From Cephalopachus bancanus (lineage: Eukaryota > Chordata > Mammalia > Primates > Tarsiidae): a stretch of 64,000 nucleotides of DNA. Location: assembly GCA_027257055.1 (NCBI GenBank), contig JAPVLO010000115.1, positions 1,922,001 to 1,986,000 of the forward strand, given 5' to 3'. How positions within the stretch are numbered: position 1 is the first letter of the stretch; every line of letters begins with the position of its first letter. The notes under the pieces were generated by a model that saw only the letters and a list, made by a program, of their open reading frames with translations, ran no database searches and was not told the origin of the DNA. The translations under genes and the position numbers were made by a program. Below, one piece after another: positions 34,362 through 45,894 of the stretch.

Positions 34362-34683
34362 AAGAATGCAATATTGCCTGGCTTGGTGGCTCAGTCTGTA
34401 ATCCCAGCCCTTTGGGAGGTCGAGGTGAGTGGATTGCCTGCTGCCGCGGGTTCAAGAGCTACCCGGGCAACTTGGTGAAACCTCATCTCTACAATAAATC
34501 AAAAATTAGCTGGATATGGTAGCGCACACCTGTAGTTTCAGCTACTTGAAAGGCTGAGGCGGGCGGATTGCCGGAGCCCAGCAGGTCGAGGCTGCAGTGG
34601 CCGGGAGCGGCCACTGCACTCCAGTATGAGTGACAGAGTGAGACTCCAACTCAAAAAAAAAAAAAAAAAAAAAGAATGCAATA
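34362..34683 (+). mobile_element. Alu SINE with 12-bp target-site duplication
   Basis: The body at about 34374-34671 has GGCTTGGTGGCTCAGTCTGTAATC, the CAATAAATCAAAAATTAGC linker and a GACTCCAACTC end with a pure A tail. AAGAATGCAATA flanks it at 34362-34373 and 34672-34683 without mismatch. Confidence 0.95.
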
Positions 34684-34689
34684 CATTGC

Positions 34690-35700
34690 TATTACCTACA
34701 GTCACCATGTTGTACAATAGATCTCTTGAACTTATTCCTCCTATCTAACTGAAATTTTGTATCCTTTAATCAACATCTCCTCAACTCCAAATTTTTTAAA
34801 AAAGATACTCAGCTTTATTATGTCCAAATTCCAACAAATAAAAATCTCGACTAGATGTTGACAGAATAAAGCTTTATTGAACAAGCAGAGAAACACATTT
34901 TTAGTGAGAGAATTGTCCACAGCAGATGAACAGCTCCCAAACTACTTTGTAACAGAGTCTTGTCTTCATCGTTTACATCCTGCCTAGACTAGCACAATTC
35001 TGTTCACACTATTACCTCATTTGGTGAGCACATATTTCTAAAAATAAAAAACAAACAGAAACTCTGCTTGAGCTGCTATCATCTTATTTTGCACATCAGT
35101 GACATCCAAATTCAGAGTTCATGTGACCAAAAATAGCTAGTGGCTACACTGCCATGATCCACAAAAGAGTGATTGGATTAACACCTGGATCACCTCCAGG
35201 AGAGCCCACACACACCCACTTATTGCTGCTTCCCATGGAAATATTTTCCAGAATGCAGTTTTTCTTGGAAAAGCTGTTTTTGTGCACTTATATACCAGCA
35301 CAAGAATAGGTTGGCCAGATAGGCAGAGAAAAATAATTTACCTGCTTGTCCAAGCCACCTACATGGAAAATAACAGGAGGTACTGTACAGTGGTATCCTG
35401 TCCTTGCTCCTGTAACCCCACATCCATGTCAATTATAAGAACCCTCAGAGGCCCTGCTTTTAAGAGAGCACTGAGCTAGAAGTCAGCAAATATGCTTAGT
35501 ATGTTGATACTATAGAAAAATTACAAATTAGGATAATAATAATAAACATAAAAATTACAATCACTTACGTTTTAACCACTCAGAAAAGAAGTTGTTGAGT
35601 ACAATTCAGCAATTTCCTTAAAATAATTAGTATCCTAAAAGGTGTTTTTTAATAACTTGAAATTTCTGACCTAATACATTATTTGTAACTTTTCAAGTCA
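34690..35700. other. Unassigned intergenic sequence
   Basis: The GAATAAAGCTTTATTGAAC segment at 34863-34882 is a near-palindrome that looks like a poly(A)-signal context on both strands, but no transcript can be supported. No gene or repeat recognised. Confidence 0.45.
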
Positions 35701-35702
35701 AT

Positions 35703-36129
35703 ACATTCACTTTTTAAAAGTAACTGCTTTCAAAATAGAGATAAGGGGTACAAGTCAGGATTAGATACATAAGTCATCTATGTGCAGGTGAAATTTGGTC
35801 CTCCAACTGGTCCTCACTTCCCCGGTTTAGTCCAGGTACCCTTTGTGTTGTTACATCTTCCCTCCCACACTCTGCAGTGTCTGGGACTGCAGATCCCTTC
35901 CTTGTGCTATTGTTATTACCCATCAAAAGTAGACTGGATAAAGAAAATGTGGTACATATACATGATGGAATATTACACAGCCATTAAGAAGGACAAAAAT
36001 TATGGACTTCACAACAAATTGGAGTTGGAGACAATCATACTTAGGGATATATCACAGAAACAAGCAACCAAATACCACATATTCTTACTCATAAGTGGGA
36101 CCTGAACATTAATCACATTCACTTTTTAA
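35703..36129 (-). mobile_element. Short L1 with 5' inversion and 15-bp target-site duplication
   Basis: ACATTCACTTTTTAA flanks the element at 35703-35717 and 36115-36129, identical in both. From 35730 to about 35918 the plus strand is antisense L1 3' UTR (GATAAGGGGTACAAGTCAGG…). From about 35920 to 36110 it switches to sense ORF2 C-terminus, with the protein words VDWIKKMWYIYMMEYYTAIKK and SQKQATKYHIF. That head-to-head arrangement inside one pair of duplications is the signature of twin-primed L1 insertion in the minus orientation. Total body is about 397 bp. The A-tail is eroded. Confidence 0.88.
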
Positions 36130-37205
36130 TTTTATATTTACAATATTATTTTGGAATATATCACAAGTTAGCCAACCAACTTTTGTTTGACACTAAGGTG
36201 ATTTCCAGATTTTCACTATTGTATATATTGTAGACAATGCTCGCTTTAATATTTTTTGCAGCTAAATCATTTGAATTTTTTATATGTTCTTAACTGTTTT
36301 GTTAGAATAAGTTACTGGAAAGAGAATTCCTGGGTCAAAGGGTATGAAAATGTTTATGACTTTTAATGCGGGCCAACATTTTGTCCTTCAGAAGTGGATT
36401 GCTTGTGTTTATGACCAATTTTCTACATCCTCGTCATTTCATTAAAAGCTTTGCTGTAGTATTAGCATCCAGACAAAACAGTAAACAAATCTTAAGAGTA
36501 CATCTTGTCAAAAAGTAAACACATCTGTGTGATCACTACACAGATCAGGAGATAGAATGTCACCAGCAACCCAGAAGCCCTCTCTTGTTCCTCAGTCACT
36601 AGTCTCTCCCTCTTTCCGGGTATAATCACTGTCCCAACTTCTAAGATTATAAATAAGTTTTTTCTGGTTTTGGTGCTTTGTACACCTGGAATAAACAGAA
36701 TGTGTTTTTAACCTGACTTCTTTTGCTCAATATGCTGTTTTTGAGATTCAACTATGTGCTGCATAGAATTGTCAGTATGAATATTCATAGTCGTCTAAAT
36801 GCCATTATGTGAAAATGCCATAATGTCATATATTATCCATTGTATTCTTGGTGAAAATGGTTGATAGGTTATTTATTATTTTTGCCTCTTAATAATAATG
36901 CAGTTATATGTATATTCTTGTACTGCTTTTAGTGCAGTTATTGCACATTTATTTTGCTGTGTATACAACAAAAATTTATAGATGGTGCGGAAGAGTTTCT
37001 CTAAATAGGGGTACCAATTTATACTTCCATTATCAGCATATGAGAATTCAGTGGTCCCCATCCTTGCTAAGACTTGATATGAGCCACCATTTTTATTATA
37101 GGCATTCTGGCAGGTATGTAGTAATTTTAATTTGCATTTCCCAGATAAATAATGAGGTTAATCATCTTTACATATATGTATTGGCCATTTGGCCTGTTCC
37201 TGCAA
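36130..37205 (-). mobile_element. Old L1M 3' region, antisense
   Basis: TTCCTGGGTCAAAGGGTATG, ATCACTGTCCCAACTTC, CTGACTTCTTTTGCTCAATATG, GGTACCAATTTATACTTCC and TTTAATTTGCATTTCCCAGATAAATAATGAGG follow the antisense L1M 3' end. No frame survives. Confidence 0.7.
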
Positions 37206-37317
37206 ATGACAGAATTTCTATATCCAGTTTGTTGAGAGTTTTTAGCATAAAGGGATGTTCAGTTTTATCAAATGCCTTTTCTGCATCTAAGGAGATGACC
37301 ACATGGTTTTTGTCCTT
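37206..37317 (-). mobile_element. Isolated L1 reverse-transcriptase-region fragment, antisense
   Basis: TATCCAGTTTGTTGAGAG…CTGCATCTAAGGAGATGACC is a second, divergent copy of the segment found in its normal context at 39190-39300. Here it directly abuts an L1 3' end, so it must come from a different, rearranged L1 copy. Confidence 0.75.
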
Positions 37318-39812
37318 TTATGGCTGAATAGTATTTCATTGTGAGTGTGTGTTAACATTTTCTTTACATATTCATCTATTGATAGATACTTAGATTGGTT
37401 CCACATCTTAGCTTTGTGAATAGTGCTGCAATAAACGTGAGAATGCATATAGATAGCTCCTCAATACACTGATTTATTTTCTTTTACGTATATACCCAGT
37501 AGTAGGATTGCTGGATTATGTATTAGGTCTATTTTTAGTTTTTTGAATAACCTCCATACATGTTTTCCATAATGGCTGTACTGATTTACATGCCTACCAA
37601 CAGCTTACAAGAGTTCCCTTTCTCTGCATCTTCATAGAGATCTTTTTTTTTTTCTTTTTGGTAATAGTCATTTAAACTGGAGACGATATTTTATTGTGGT
37701 TTAGATTTGCATCTTCTGGATTATTATTGATGCTGAGCATTTAAAAATATACCTGTTGGCTATTTGTATGTCTTCTTTTTAAGAATGTCTATTTAGATCA
37801 TTTGTCATTTTTGAAATTTGGATTATTCATTTTTTTGCTGTTGAGTTGTTTGCATTCCTTATAGATTCTGCTTATTAAACACTTACCAAATGTATAGTTT
37901 ACAAATATTTTCTCCCATTCTGGGGGTTGTCTCTTCACTCTGTTGACTGTTTCCTTTGCTGTGTGGAAGCTTTTCAGATTGAAATAATCCTATTTATCTA
38001 TTTTTTGCTTTTGTTGCCTGTGCTTTTGAGATCTTACACAAAATATTTTTTGTCCAGACCAATGTTCCACAGCATTTCTCAGTCTTTTCTTTGAGTAGCT
38101 TCATAGTTTCAGGTCTTACATTTAAGCCTTTAATCCATTTTTATTAAATTTTTGTATATGGTAAGAGGGTTCTGATTTCATTCCTCTGCATATGAATACC
38201 CAGTTTTCCCAAAACCATTTATGGAAGAGACTGATCTTTTTATAATGTATGTTGTTGGTGCCTTTGCCAAAAATGAGTTGACTGTAAATATATGAATTTA
38301 TTTCTATAGCCTTTATTTTGTTCCATTGGTCTATGTGTTTGCTTTATGCCAATACCACGCTATTTTAATTACTATAGTTTTGTAGTATATTTTGAAATCA
38401 GGTGTGTGATGCTTCCAGATTTGCTTTTGTTTTGTTTTGCTTTTGGCTCAGGATTGCTTTGGCTATTTGACATCTTTTGAGTTTCTGTATGAATTTTAGG
38501 AGTTTTAAAAAATGTCTGTGAAGAATGTCATTGGTATTTTGATACAGATTGAATTGAATCTGCAAATCACTTTGAATGGGAAAGACATTTTAACAATATT
38601 AATTCTTCTAACCCATTAATACAAGGTATCTTTCTTTTTCTTTCTTTCTTTTCTTTTATTTCTTTTTTTTTGAATGTCCTCTTCAATTTCTTTCAGAAGT
38701 GTTTTACAGTTTTCACTGTAGAAACCTTTCTTTTTTTGGTTAAACTTATACCTATTATTTCTAGGTATATTTATTGTAAGTGTTATAAATGGGAATGTGG
38801 CTTGATTTCTTTTTCTGATAGTTTACTAATAGCATATGGAAACACTACTGATTTTTGTATATTGATTTTTGTATCCAGCAACTTTATTGGATTTGTTTAT
38901 CAATTCTAACAGGTTTTTTTTCTTTTTCTAAGTATAAGATCATGTTGTCTGCAAACAAAATCATTTTCTTCCTTCCTTTCCAATGTGGATATTCTTTATT
39001 TCCTTCTCTTGCCTAATTACTCTGTATAGGACTTTCAGTATTTTGTTGAATAGATATGATAAGTGTAAGCACCCTTGTCTTGTTCCAGTTATTAGAGGAA
39101 CAACTTTCAACTTTTCCCCACTCAGTATGAAGTTATCTGTGGTTTTGTCATATATGACCTTTATTGTTTTGAGGTACATTCTTTCTATACCCAGTTTCTT
39201 GAGAGTTTTTATCATGAAATGATGTTCAATTTTATCACATGCCTTCTCTGCATCTATGGAGACGACCACATGGTTTCTGTCCTTTATTTTGTTGATGATG
39301 TATCACATTTCCAAATTTACATATGTCAAATTGTCATCGCATCCCTGGAATCCTACATGATGATGGTGCATAATCTTTTTGATGTGCTGTTGGATTCTGT
39401 TTGCTAGTGTTTTGTTAAAGGTTTTTTCATCTATGTTCATCAGAGATATCGACCAGTAGTTTTCTTTTTTTATTATATCCTTGTCTGGTTTTGGTATCAG
39501 GGTAATGCTTGCCTCATATAATGAGTTAGACATAAATACTTCTTTTTAATTTTCTGTAGTAGTTTGAGAGTATCTGGTTTTTGTTTTTCTTTAAAATTTG
39601 GTGGAACTCAGCAGTAAAGTCATTCGGTCTTTGTCTTTTTCTTTGTTAGAAGACTTTTTGTTACTGATTCCATCTTGCTACTTGTCATTGATCTGTTCAG
39701 AATTTTCAATATCTTCATGGTTCAATTTTGGTAGGTTACATGAATCCAGGAATTTGCCTATTTCCTCCAGAATTTTATGATTTGCTATTTTGTGATTTGA
39801 TAGCTTTCTGTG
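37318..39812 (-). pseudogene. L1 ORF2 remnant, antisense, degenerate
   Basis: On the minus strand this reads ORF2 from the reverse transcriptase onward to near its C-terminus. Two open pieces remain. The piece at 39533-39303 has [16 protein letters not shown] and [19 protein letters not shown] (RT fingers). The piece at 39269-38961 has [17 protein letters not shown], then GTRQGC and [16 protein letters not shown] (RT palm; the first catalytic Asp is in SIDAEKA). Downstream (38900-37320) the frame is broken throughout. The endonuclease domain is missing or unrecognisable. This is a dead L1, older than the copy at 41.2 kb. Confidence 0.88.
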
Positions 39813-41219
39813 GTGATAATGTTTGAATCCTGTAACTTTTTTTACTTATATATCTACTCTTCCAGTGTTTTATATTTTTGTTTGTTTTCATGAAGGTAGA
39901 TATCATCCTTTTACCATCTGATGTAGAATTCCCTTAATCATTTCTCATAAAGCTAGTCTACTGGTGGGCAGTGAATGCAGTGAGTGGATGATATATCTCA
40001 GTTTGTATTTGTCAGGGAAGTAGTTTATTTCTTATATATTATTGAAGGCTAGTTAGTTGTGTATAGTATTCTTAATTGGAAGGGTTTTTTTTTCTTTTGT
40101 TTCTCTCAGCACTTTGGAAGTATTATCCCATCCCCTCTTGGTCTGTGTGGTTTCTGCTGAGAAATCTGCTGTTAGTCCAATGGAAGTTCCCTAGACACTT
40201 TTATCTGCTTTTACAATTTTCTCTTTGTTTTTTGAGAATTTGACTATAATGTGCATTGGGGAGGACTTTTTAAGGTTGAATCTATTTGAGAATCTTTGAA
40301 CTTCCTGTATCTGAATGTCTACATCTTTCCCAAGACTTAGGAGGTTTACAGTTATTATTTCATTAAATAAGTTTCTATGTTTTTGGATCTCTAATCACTC
40401 TGGAACTCCCAAAATGTGAACGTTTGTGTGTTTGGTGGCTTTAAATAGGTCATTTAGCCTTTCTTCTTTCTTTTTAATTATTTTGCTTTTTTAATTTGTT
40501 TGTTTAAGTTATTTTAAAAGATCTGTCTCTAAGTTCAGAAATTCTTTCTTCTTCATCTAGTCTATTGCTGAAGCTCTCAATCATATTTCTACTTAGCTAG
40601 TTAAATTCTTCAGTTGCAGAATTTCTGCTTGGTTCTTCTTCAAGATATCTACCTCTGTTGAATTTTTCACTTGGATTTTGAGTTATTATCTTGATTTATT
40701 CATATTGTTTATCTGTGCTATCTTGTATCTTACTGAGTTTTCTTATAATCACCAGCTGTGTCAACAGCAGGGCAGGTGGGGGGGCCCTATGTCCCTAGGT
40801 GAGTTGCTTGGGATCCACAGTGTTCATGACAGAGCAGGTAGGTCAAAATATGTGCAGTGGCCCTACTGTTAGAGGATGTAGGTTCACTGTAGCAGTGGCC
40901 TTGAGTAGGCTACTTTTTGACTCTGGGGAGCACACACTTTGATTCCCTATGCCCTGGACACAGTCTCCCTTGTATTCTGGACTGCCTGTTCCCTGGGGTG
41001 ATTAGGGTGCTACACAGGCTTGGGTTCCAGGATATGGCCGTACTCATAAGTTCACTGGTGCTGTGATGTTGCAGTCATCTGAGTGAATGCAGAGAACTGT
41101 CAGTGGGGTTCCAGGGAAGCAGAGACTGAAGAGCTATTTGGCTCCAGGACAGAATGTAGTTCTGTGGTGCATTGCAGGGCTCCATGCAGTTTCCCTCTCT
41201 GGAACAATGCAGTTGCCTG
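39813..41219 (-). mobile_element. Probable upstream (5') region of an old L1, antisense
   Basis: CTGCTGAGAAATCTGCTGTTAG, CTAATCACTCTGGAACTCCC and TCTAAGTTCAGAAATTC with TTCTTCATCTAGTC resemble the antisense ORF1/5' UTR part of old L1M elements. The portion after 40740 is GC-richer and may be the 5' UTR. It is interrupted by the young L1 at 41234 and resumes at 43111. Confidence 0.5.
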
Positions 41220-41453
41220 GACTCTAGTAGCTTTTTTTTCCCTTTTTTTTATTAATCAGTATTTTTTATTATGTTTTGTGGGGTACAGTTAAGGGTTAGG
41301 TGTATAATTACGTTTCATTCAGGCACCCTGTTGATAAGAGGTGTTTTCCCATCCCCAGACAGATATTTGCTACTGTTAATCCCATCCCCTCCCATAGTTT
41401 CCCAGTACCGTCAGTCATTTTCTTATAGTATTGCATTGGATGTTCAAGGTCCA

Positions 41454-42467
41454 TTATAAGAGTGAGAACATGTGATATTCGGATCTTTGTTTCTGTGAAA
41501 GGTCACTCAGTATTATAGACTCTAGTTCCATCCAGGTTGCTGCGAAATTCATGATTTTGTTCTTTTTTATGGCTGCATAGTATTCCATCGTGTATATGTA
41601 CCACATTTTTTTAATCCAGTCCTCTTTTGATGGGCAGCATGGTTGTTTCCAGGTTCTTGCTATTGTGAACAACGCTGTGATAAACATACGTGTGCAGGTA
41701 TCTTTTTTATAGAGTGATTTGTGTTCTTCAGGGTATATTCCCAGTAGGGGGATTGCAGGGTCATATGGAAGGTCAATTTTTAGAGCTTTTAGGAATCGCC
41801 ACACTACTTTCCAGAGATGTTGCACTAGTTTACACTCCCACCAACAGTGTAGAAGTGTTCCCTTTTCACCACACCCTCTCCAGCAGCTGTTATTTTTTGA
41901 GTTGTTGATAATTGCCATTCTGACTGGAGTTAGGTGGTATCTCAGTGTGGTTTTGATTTGCATCTCCCTGATGATTAGTGAGGTTGAGCATTTCTTCATG
42001 TGTTTGTTGGCTGCTCGGATGTCTTCTTTTGTGAAGTGTCTGTTCATATCTTTTGCCCATTTTATAATGGGGTTGTTTGTTTTCTTCTTTTCAGTACGTT
42101 TCAGTTCCTTGTAGATCCAGGATGTTAAGCCTTTGTCAGACCTAGAGTTGGCAAATACTTTTTCCCAGTCTGTTGGCTGTCTCCCTGCTCTCTTGATGGT
42201 TTCTTTGGCTTTGCAGAAGCTTGTCAGTTTAATAAGGTCCCATTTGTCTATCTTCTCTCTTATGTACTGTGAGTTACGGGTTTTGTACAGGAATTGGATG
42301 CCAGTTCCGATTTCCATGAGAGTATTTCCTTCCTTTTCTAAGGTTCTTATGGTTTGAGGTTTTACATTTAGGTCTCTGATCCATTTGGAGTTAACCTTTA
42401 TGCATGGGGATAGATGGGGTCCTGTTTCAATCTTCTGCATGTGGTCAGCCAGTTTTTCTAGCACCAT
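41454..42467 (-). pseudogene. L1 ORF2p C-terminal fragment, 337 codons open
   Basis: This is the C-terminal third of the LINE-1 ORF2 protein, whose full form is an endonuclease/reverse transcriptase acting on L1 RNA in the nucleus. The frame contains SKWIRDLNVKP (about residues 27-37), WDLIKLTSFCKAKETI (76-91) and the conserved cysteine motif CX3CX7HX4C (C195, C199, H207, C212). It then has [11 protein letters not shown] and EDWIKKMWYIYTMEYYAAIKK. The endonuclease and reverse transcriptase are absent because of 5' truncation and inversion, so it cannot act. The frame is uninterrupted for just over 1 kb, which together with the perfect target duplication indicates a fairly recent insertion. 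The start Met is only the first in an open frame, not a real start. Confidence 0.93.
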
Positions 42468-42630
42468 TTACTGAATAGGTTCTCCTCTCCCCATTGGTAG
42501 GTGGTGGGGGCTTTGTCGAAGATGAGTTGGTTGAGAAATTGTGGTTTTGCTTCTGGAATCTCAATTCTGTTCCATTGATCTATATGCCTGTTCCATACCA
42601 ATACCAAGCTGTTTTGATGATTGTAGCTTT

Positions 42631-43096
42631 CCTTACATTGATAAAGGCCTTTGGCAAAGTCTCAGGATACAAAATAAATGTACAAAAGACAATCGCATTT
42701 CTCTATACCAATAATAAACAAACAGAAACCCAAATAAAAACACAATTCCCTTCACAATAGCCACAAAAAAAAAATGAAATACCTTGGCATCTTCCTAACC
42801 AGAGACATGAAAGACCTTTACAATGAAAATTACAAAACACTGCTCAAAGAAATCAAAGCTGACACAAACAAGTGGAAAAATATCCCATGCTCATGGATCG
42901 GAAGAATCAACATTGTAAAGATGTCCATCTTACCTAAGGCAATCTACAAATTCAATGCAATACCCATTAAATTACCGACAACATTCTTCTCAGACCTAGA
43001 AAACAACACAGGAATTCATATGGAAACACAAACGTCCAAGAATAGCCAGAACAATCCTCACCAAAAAAAACAAAAGTAGGTGGTATCACAATACCA
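42631..43096 (+). pseudogene. Inverted L1 ORF2 segment (after RT active site)
   Basis: Sense ORF2 words [30 protein letters not shown] and, after a slip in an A run near 42762, [27 protein letters not shown]…[29 protein letters not shown] are seen on the plus strand. In L1 these lie just before the segment that starts the minus-strand part of the same insertion. The frame is broken at the A-run (GCCACAAAAAAAAAATG) and again near the end. Confidence 0.92.
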
Positions 43097-43110
43097 GACT
43101 CTAGTAGCTT

Positions 43111-43560
43111 CTTATACTATGCTTAGGAACCATGCATGCTGAAGTGCTTTTCTGTAGCCAGGACTGCAGGTACCTATAGTGGGAATGTGGACTGCTAGCG
43201 ATTCCTTGCTCACCTTTTCTCTGCAATTGGGATTCCCTCCTGGCTCCAGGATGATTTGGCCAGCTGCCTCGCTTTTCTGTCTATATTTCCATCTCTAGCT
43301 TCCGTATGTTTTACCGGAAAATTGGCAATTGTCTAAGAATCTGTCAATACTGGTAGAATCCTCAAACATCGGTATGATGGAATCACAAGCAATCTTTAAG
43401 CAGTCTGAGGGTCTCTTTCACTTCCATGATGGATTCCAGCATTATCCAGTAGATAATGGATGTGTGACTATTCGATGTGTGACCATCTTTGCTTCTTTGG
43501 TTCTTATTTGTGGAGAAGGTGAGTGTGAGCCCTTTTCACCTCTAGTTAGACATCTTTAGC
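43111..43560 (-). mobile_element. Continuation of the old L1 5' region beyond the nested insertion
   Basis: Sequence character (GCATGCTGAAGTGC, CAGGACTGCAGGTACC) matches that before 41220, and the two parts join directly once one copy of the 14-bp duplication is removed. L1 identity is probable, not proven. Confidence 0.45.
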
Positions 43561-44640
43561 CCATATTTAGAGTCAATCACATTTTTACCCCTTATCCCCT
43601 TATTCTTCAGTCACTGCTAATCTTCCAAAGTTAACCGCTACTGTGATTTAATTCACTATAAATCTATGCTGATTATTTATTTTTTGTAATTTGTGATTTT
43701 TATAGACTTAAAAATATGTGTTATTTTTATTTCTGGCTTCTTTTGCTAAATATTATGCTTAGAAATTTTAAAATGTAATCACAAGTAAATTTTTAATTGC
43801 CCATCCTCATTTCTGTATAATATTTCATAGTATGAATATAATATTATTTATTTTTAATTGTTTTATATGTTTTATTATGATGTGCTTAAGTGGTTTTCTT
43901 TCTTATTTTGATTCGGGTTTGTAGAGCTTCTAGCTTATATGGCTTGATTTATTTCATTCGTTTTGAAAAATTCTCAGACATTGACTCTTCAAATTCTGCT
44001 TTTAATCCATTCTTTTCCATTTCAATTTCTGAGACTCAACTAATATGCATGTCTCCTATGCTTTTTTCTGTATATTGCATTATTTTGTCTCATTGTGTTT
44101 CAGTCTGGTTACTTTTTTTTAAATCTATATTCCAGTTTATTAACTTTCTCTTTAACTGTATCAAATTTTATTTTTGTGTTCTTAAATTCTTAAATTTATT
44201 TTGTAATCTTTTTTATGTTTTATAGTTATCTATTTTAAATATCCATTTGGTCTTTTAATTGTTTGAAAATAATAATGGTCCTATTAAAGCCTCCATCTTA
44301 TAACTCTAATATTTGGATCTCTCATGAATCTATTCCTATTGTTTGGTTGCCTTTTTTGATCATATCTCCTTTTTGTCAGGTCTGATTAAGTTTGATTGAG
44401 TGTGAGGCTTGTGTTTGGAAACTGTAAAGATCATTTGAGGATCTGGATGATGTTATCCTCCTCCAGAGAGGATTTATAGTTATTTCTGATGGACAGATGG
44501 CCTAGTGCATATACATTAGTGCAATTATGGATTGAGCTTCATTCTTGGTGAAGGCTAGACTAATCCAGTGTGAAGCCCTCATGGAAGGGGTTTCAACTGA
44601 AACTCTGGAGTATTTTCCAGGGTCCTTCCTCCTTGGTAGG
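43560..44640 (-). mobile_element. Probable old L1M/HAL1-like sequence, antisense
   Basis: TTCTGGCTTCTTTTGCTAAAT, TTCTGTATAATATTTCATAG and then ATTCTCAGACATTGACTC and TTGCATTATTTTGTCTC with CAGTCTGG are reminiscent of antisense L1M 3' UTR and 5' parts. Diverged. Confidence 0.4.
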
Positions 44641-45200
44641 TCTTGAAATCAGATCTTCCTGAAATCCATAACACTGATAACAAATCTGCTTATGTTCTCA
44701 GTGCCTTATCTGGTGATTTCTGCTCATCTCTTTATCTTTGCCACAGCTCTCCAGGCTCCAAATGTTTCAGGGAGGGAGACTTGACAAGTGTTGCATTTAC
44801 CTCTCTAGGCTCTTTGTCTCTTAGAAATCTTCAGATTTTTTTTTCAAGTATTTTTGCAGTTTTTCTAATTATAGGGAAAAGGTTGAAACGAAACATGCAA
44901 GTCTTATATTGCTAGGAGAAATTCACTACTATATGCTTTTATATTTCATAGTTTGATAGGTTAAGGGATATCTCATCATTGTTCCCTCTCTGTGTATAAG
45001 ATTGGTACTAGAAAAGTAAAGTTGTTTACCTTTAAGTAGCTGCAAAACTTAATTACTGTGCTTAAAAGTGACCACAGATCATCTTTATATCTGAAAGCAA
45101 CCACAAAAGTTATAGGACCCACCTTAGATTTAACCAATGTGTGGGAGAACAAAAACCAAATAGCTAGCACACAAAGTTGTTAGGAAAGGGCAGTAGTTAA
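44640..45200. other. Unassigned intergenic sequence
   Basis: No gene or repeat recognised. Confidence 0.5.
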
Positions 45201-45465
45201 AAGAGAGTTTTTTGTTTTTTTAGTCAGAGTCTCACTCTGTTGCCCAGGCTGGAGGGCAGTGGCATACTCATGGCCGTCCCAGCATCGACCTGCTGGGCTT
45301 AGGCAATCCTTCCACCTCAGTCTTCCAAGTAGCTGAAACTACAGGCATGCACTACCATGCCCAGCTAATTTTTTTGATATATTGTAAAGACAAGGTCTCA
45401 CCAAGTTGTCCAGGTGATCGTGAACCCCTGGTCTCAGGCAATCCTCTCGCCTTGGCAAGAGAGTT
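45201..45465 (-). mobile_element. 5'-truncated Alu SINE, antisense, with 9-bp target duplication
   Basis: AAGAGAGTT flanks the body at 45201-45209 and 45457-45465. The body starts with a T tail and AGTCAGAGTCTCACTCTGTTG and stops at CAATCCTCTCGCCTTGG, so the first 45 or so bases of the Alu are missing. Because the duplication follows the truncation point exactly, this was truncated at insertion and not by later deletion. Confidence 0.88.
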
Positions 45466-45569
45466 GTTTTATGATTATACTCTGTTAAATTCTGCCCTTT
45501 CAACAAATGTTTGTATACCCATAGCAATGAGAAAAACAATAACAAGTAACTCATAATTGATATTTTAAC

Positions 45570-45725
45570 AAATCATCCTGCTATTCAGTCATTTATCGAT
45601 TTATTCAACAAATGTTGATTTAATAGCTAGCATGTGTCAAACTCTATGAAAAGCACTTGGAAAACAGTTGTGAGTAAGAAGGACCCAGTCTTTCCTTCTG
45701 GGGGATATAAAGGAGTTTGGGAGCA
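45570..45725 (-). mobile_element. L2 LINE 3' end, antisense
   Basis: ATTCAGTCATTTATCGATTTATTC, AACAAATGTTGATTTAATAGC, CATGTGTCAAACTC and GTCTTTCCTTCTGGGGG follow reverse L2. Confidence 0.75.
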
Positions 45726-45872
45726 AAGTTTGAATTGAGAACTCTGGCTCCGGAGTCAGTGGGATGTAACTTTACACTCACAGGGATCACAGAGAAGATA
45801 ATCTAACTTAGGGAATAAGTAATGTAATTTATTTTAACAATATTATACCATAAAAAGAGCATATGCTACAAG

Positions 45873-45894
45873 TGAATGAATGAATGAATGAATG
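45873..45894 (+). repeat. (GAAT)5 tetranucleotide
   Basis: Five GAAT units, possibly the end of an L2 or MIR element. Confidence 0.85.

Larger units (their letters stand above)
41220..43110 (-). mobile_element. Younger L1 with 5' inversion, 14-bp target-site duplication
   Basis: GACTCTAGTAGCTT occurs at 41220-41233 and 43097-43110, identical. Between them, 41234-42630 is minus-strand L1 (T-rich tail, 3' UTR, then ORF2 C-terminal third), while 42631-43096 is plus-strand ORF2 ([20 protein letters not shown]…[15 protein letters not shown]…). On the L1 map the plus segment ends just before the point where the minus segment begins; about 20 nt appear missing between them. This is the standard outcome of twin priming. 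The host sequence on both sides is old L1, so it is a nested insertion. Confidence 0.95.

Noticed and set aside
34863..34882. Poly(A) signal suggesting a processed pseudogene end
   Set aside because: AATAAA and its complement TTTATT form a palindrome; no coding sequence, A-tail or flanking duplication accompanies it.
36908..37327. 139-codon plus-strand frame
   Set aside because: Lies on the antisense strand of old L1 sequence.
41690..42357. Plus-strand frames of 72-131 codons
   Set aside because: They are the shadow of the minus-strand L1 ORF2 remnant.
45873..45894. Possible CRISPR-like or tandem array
   Set aside because: Only five GAAT units; ordinary microsatellite. No CRISPR-like array exists anywhere in the window.
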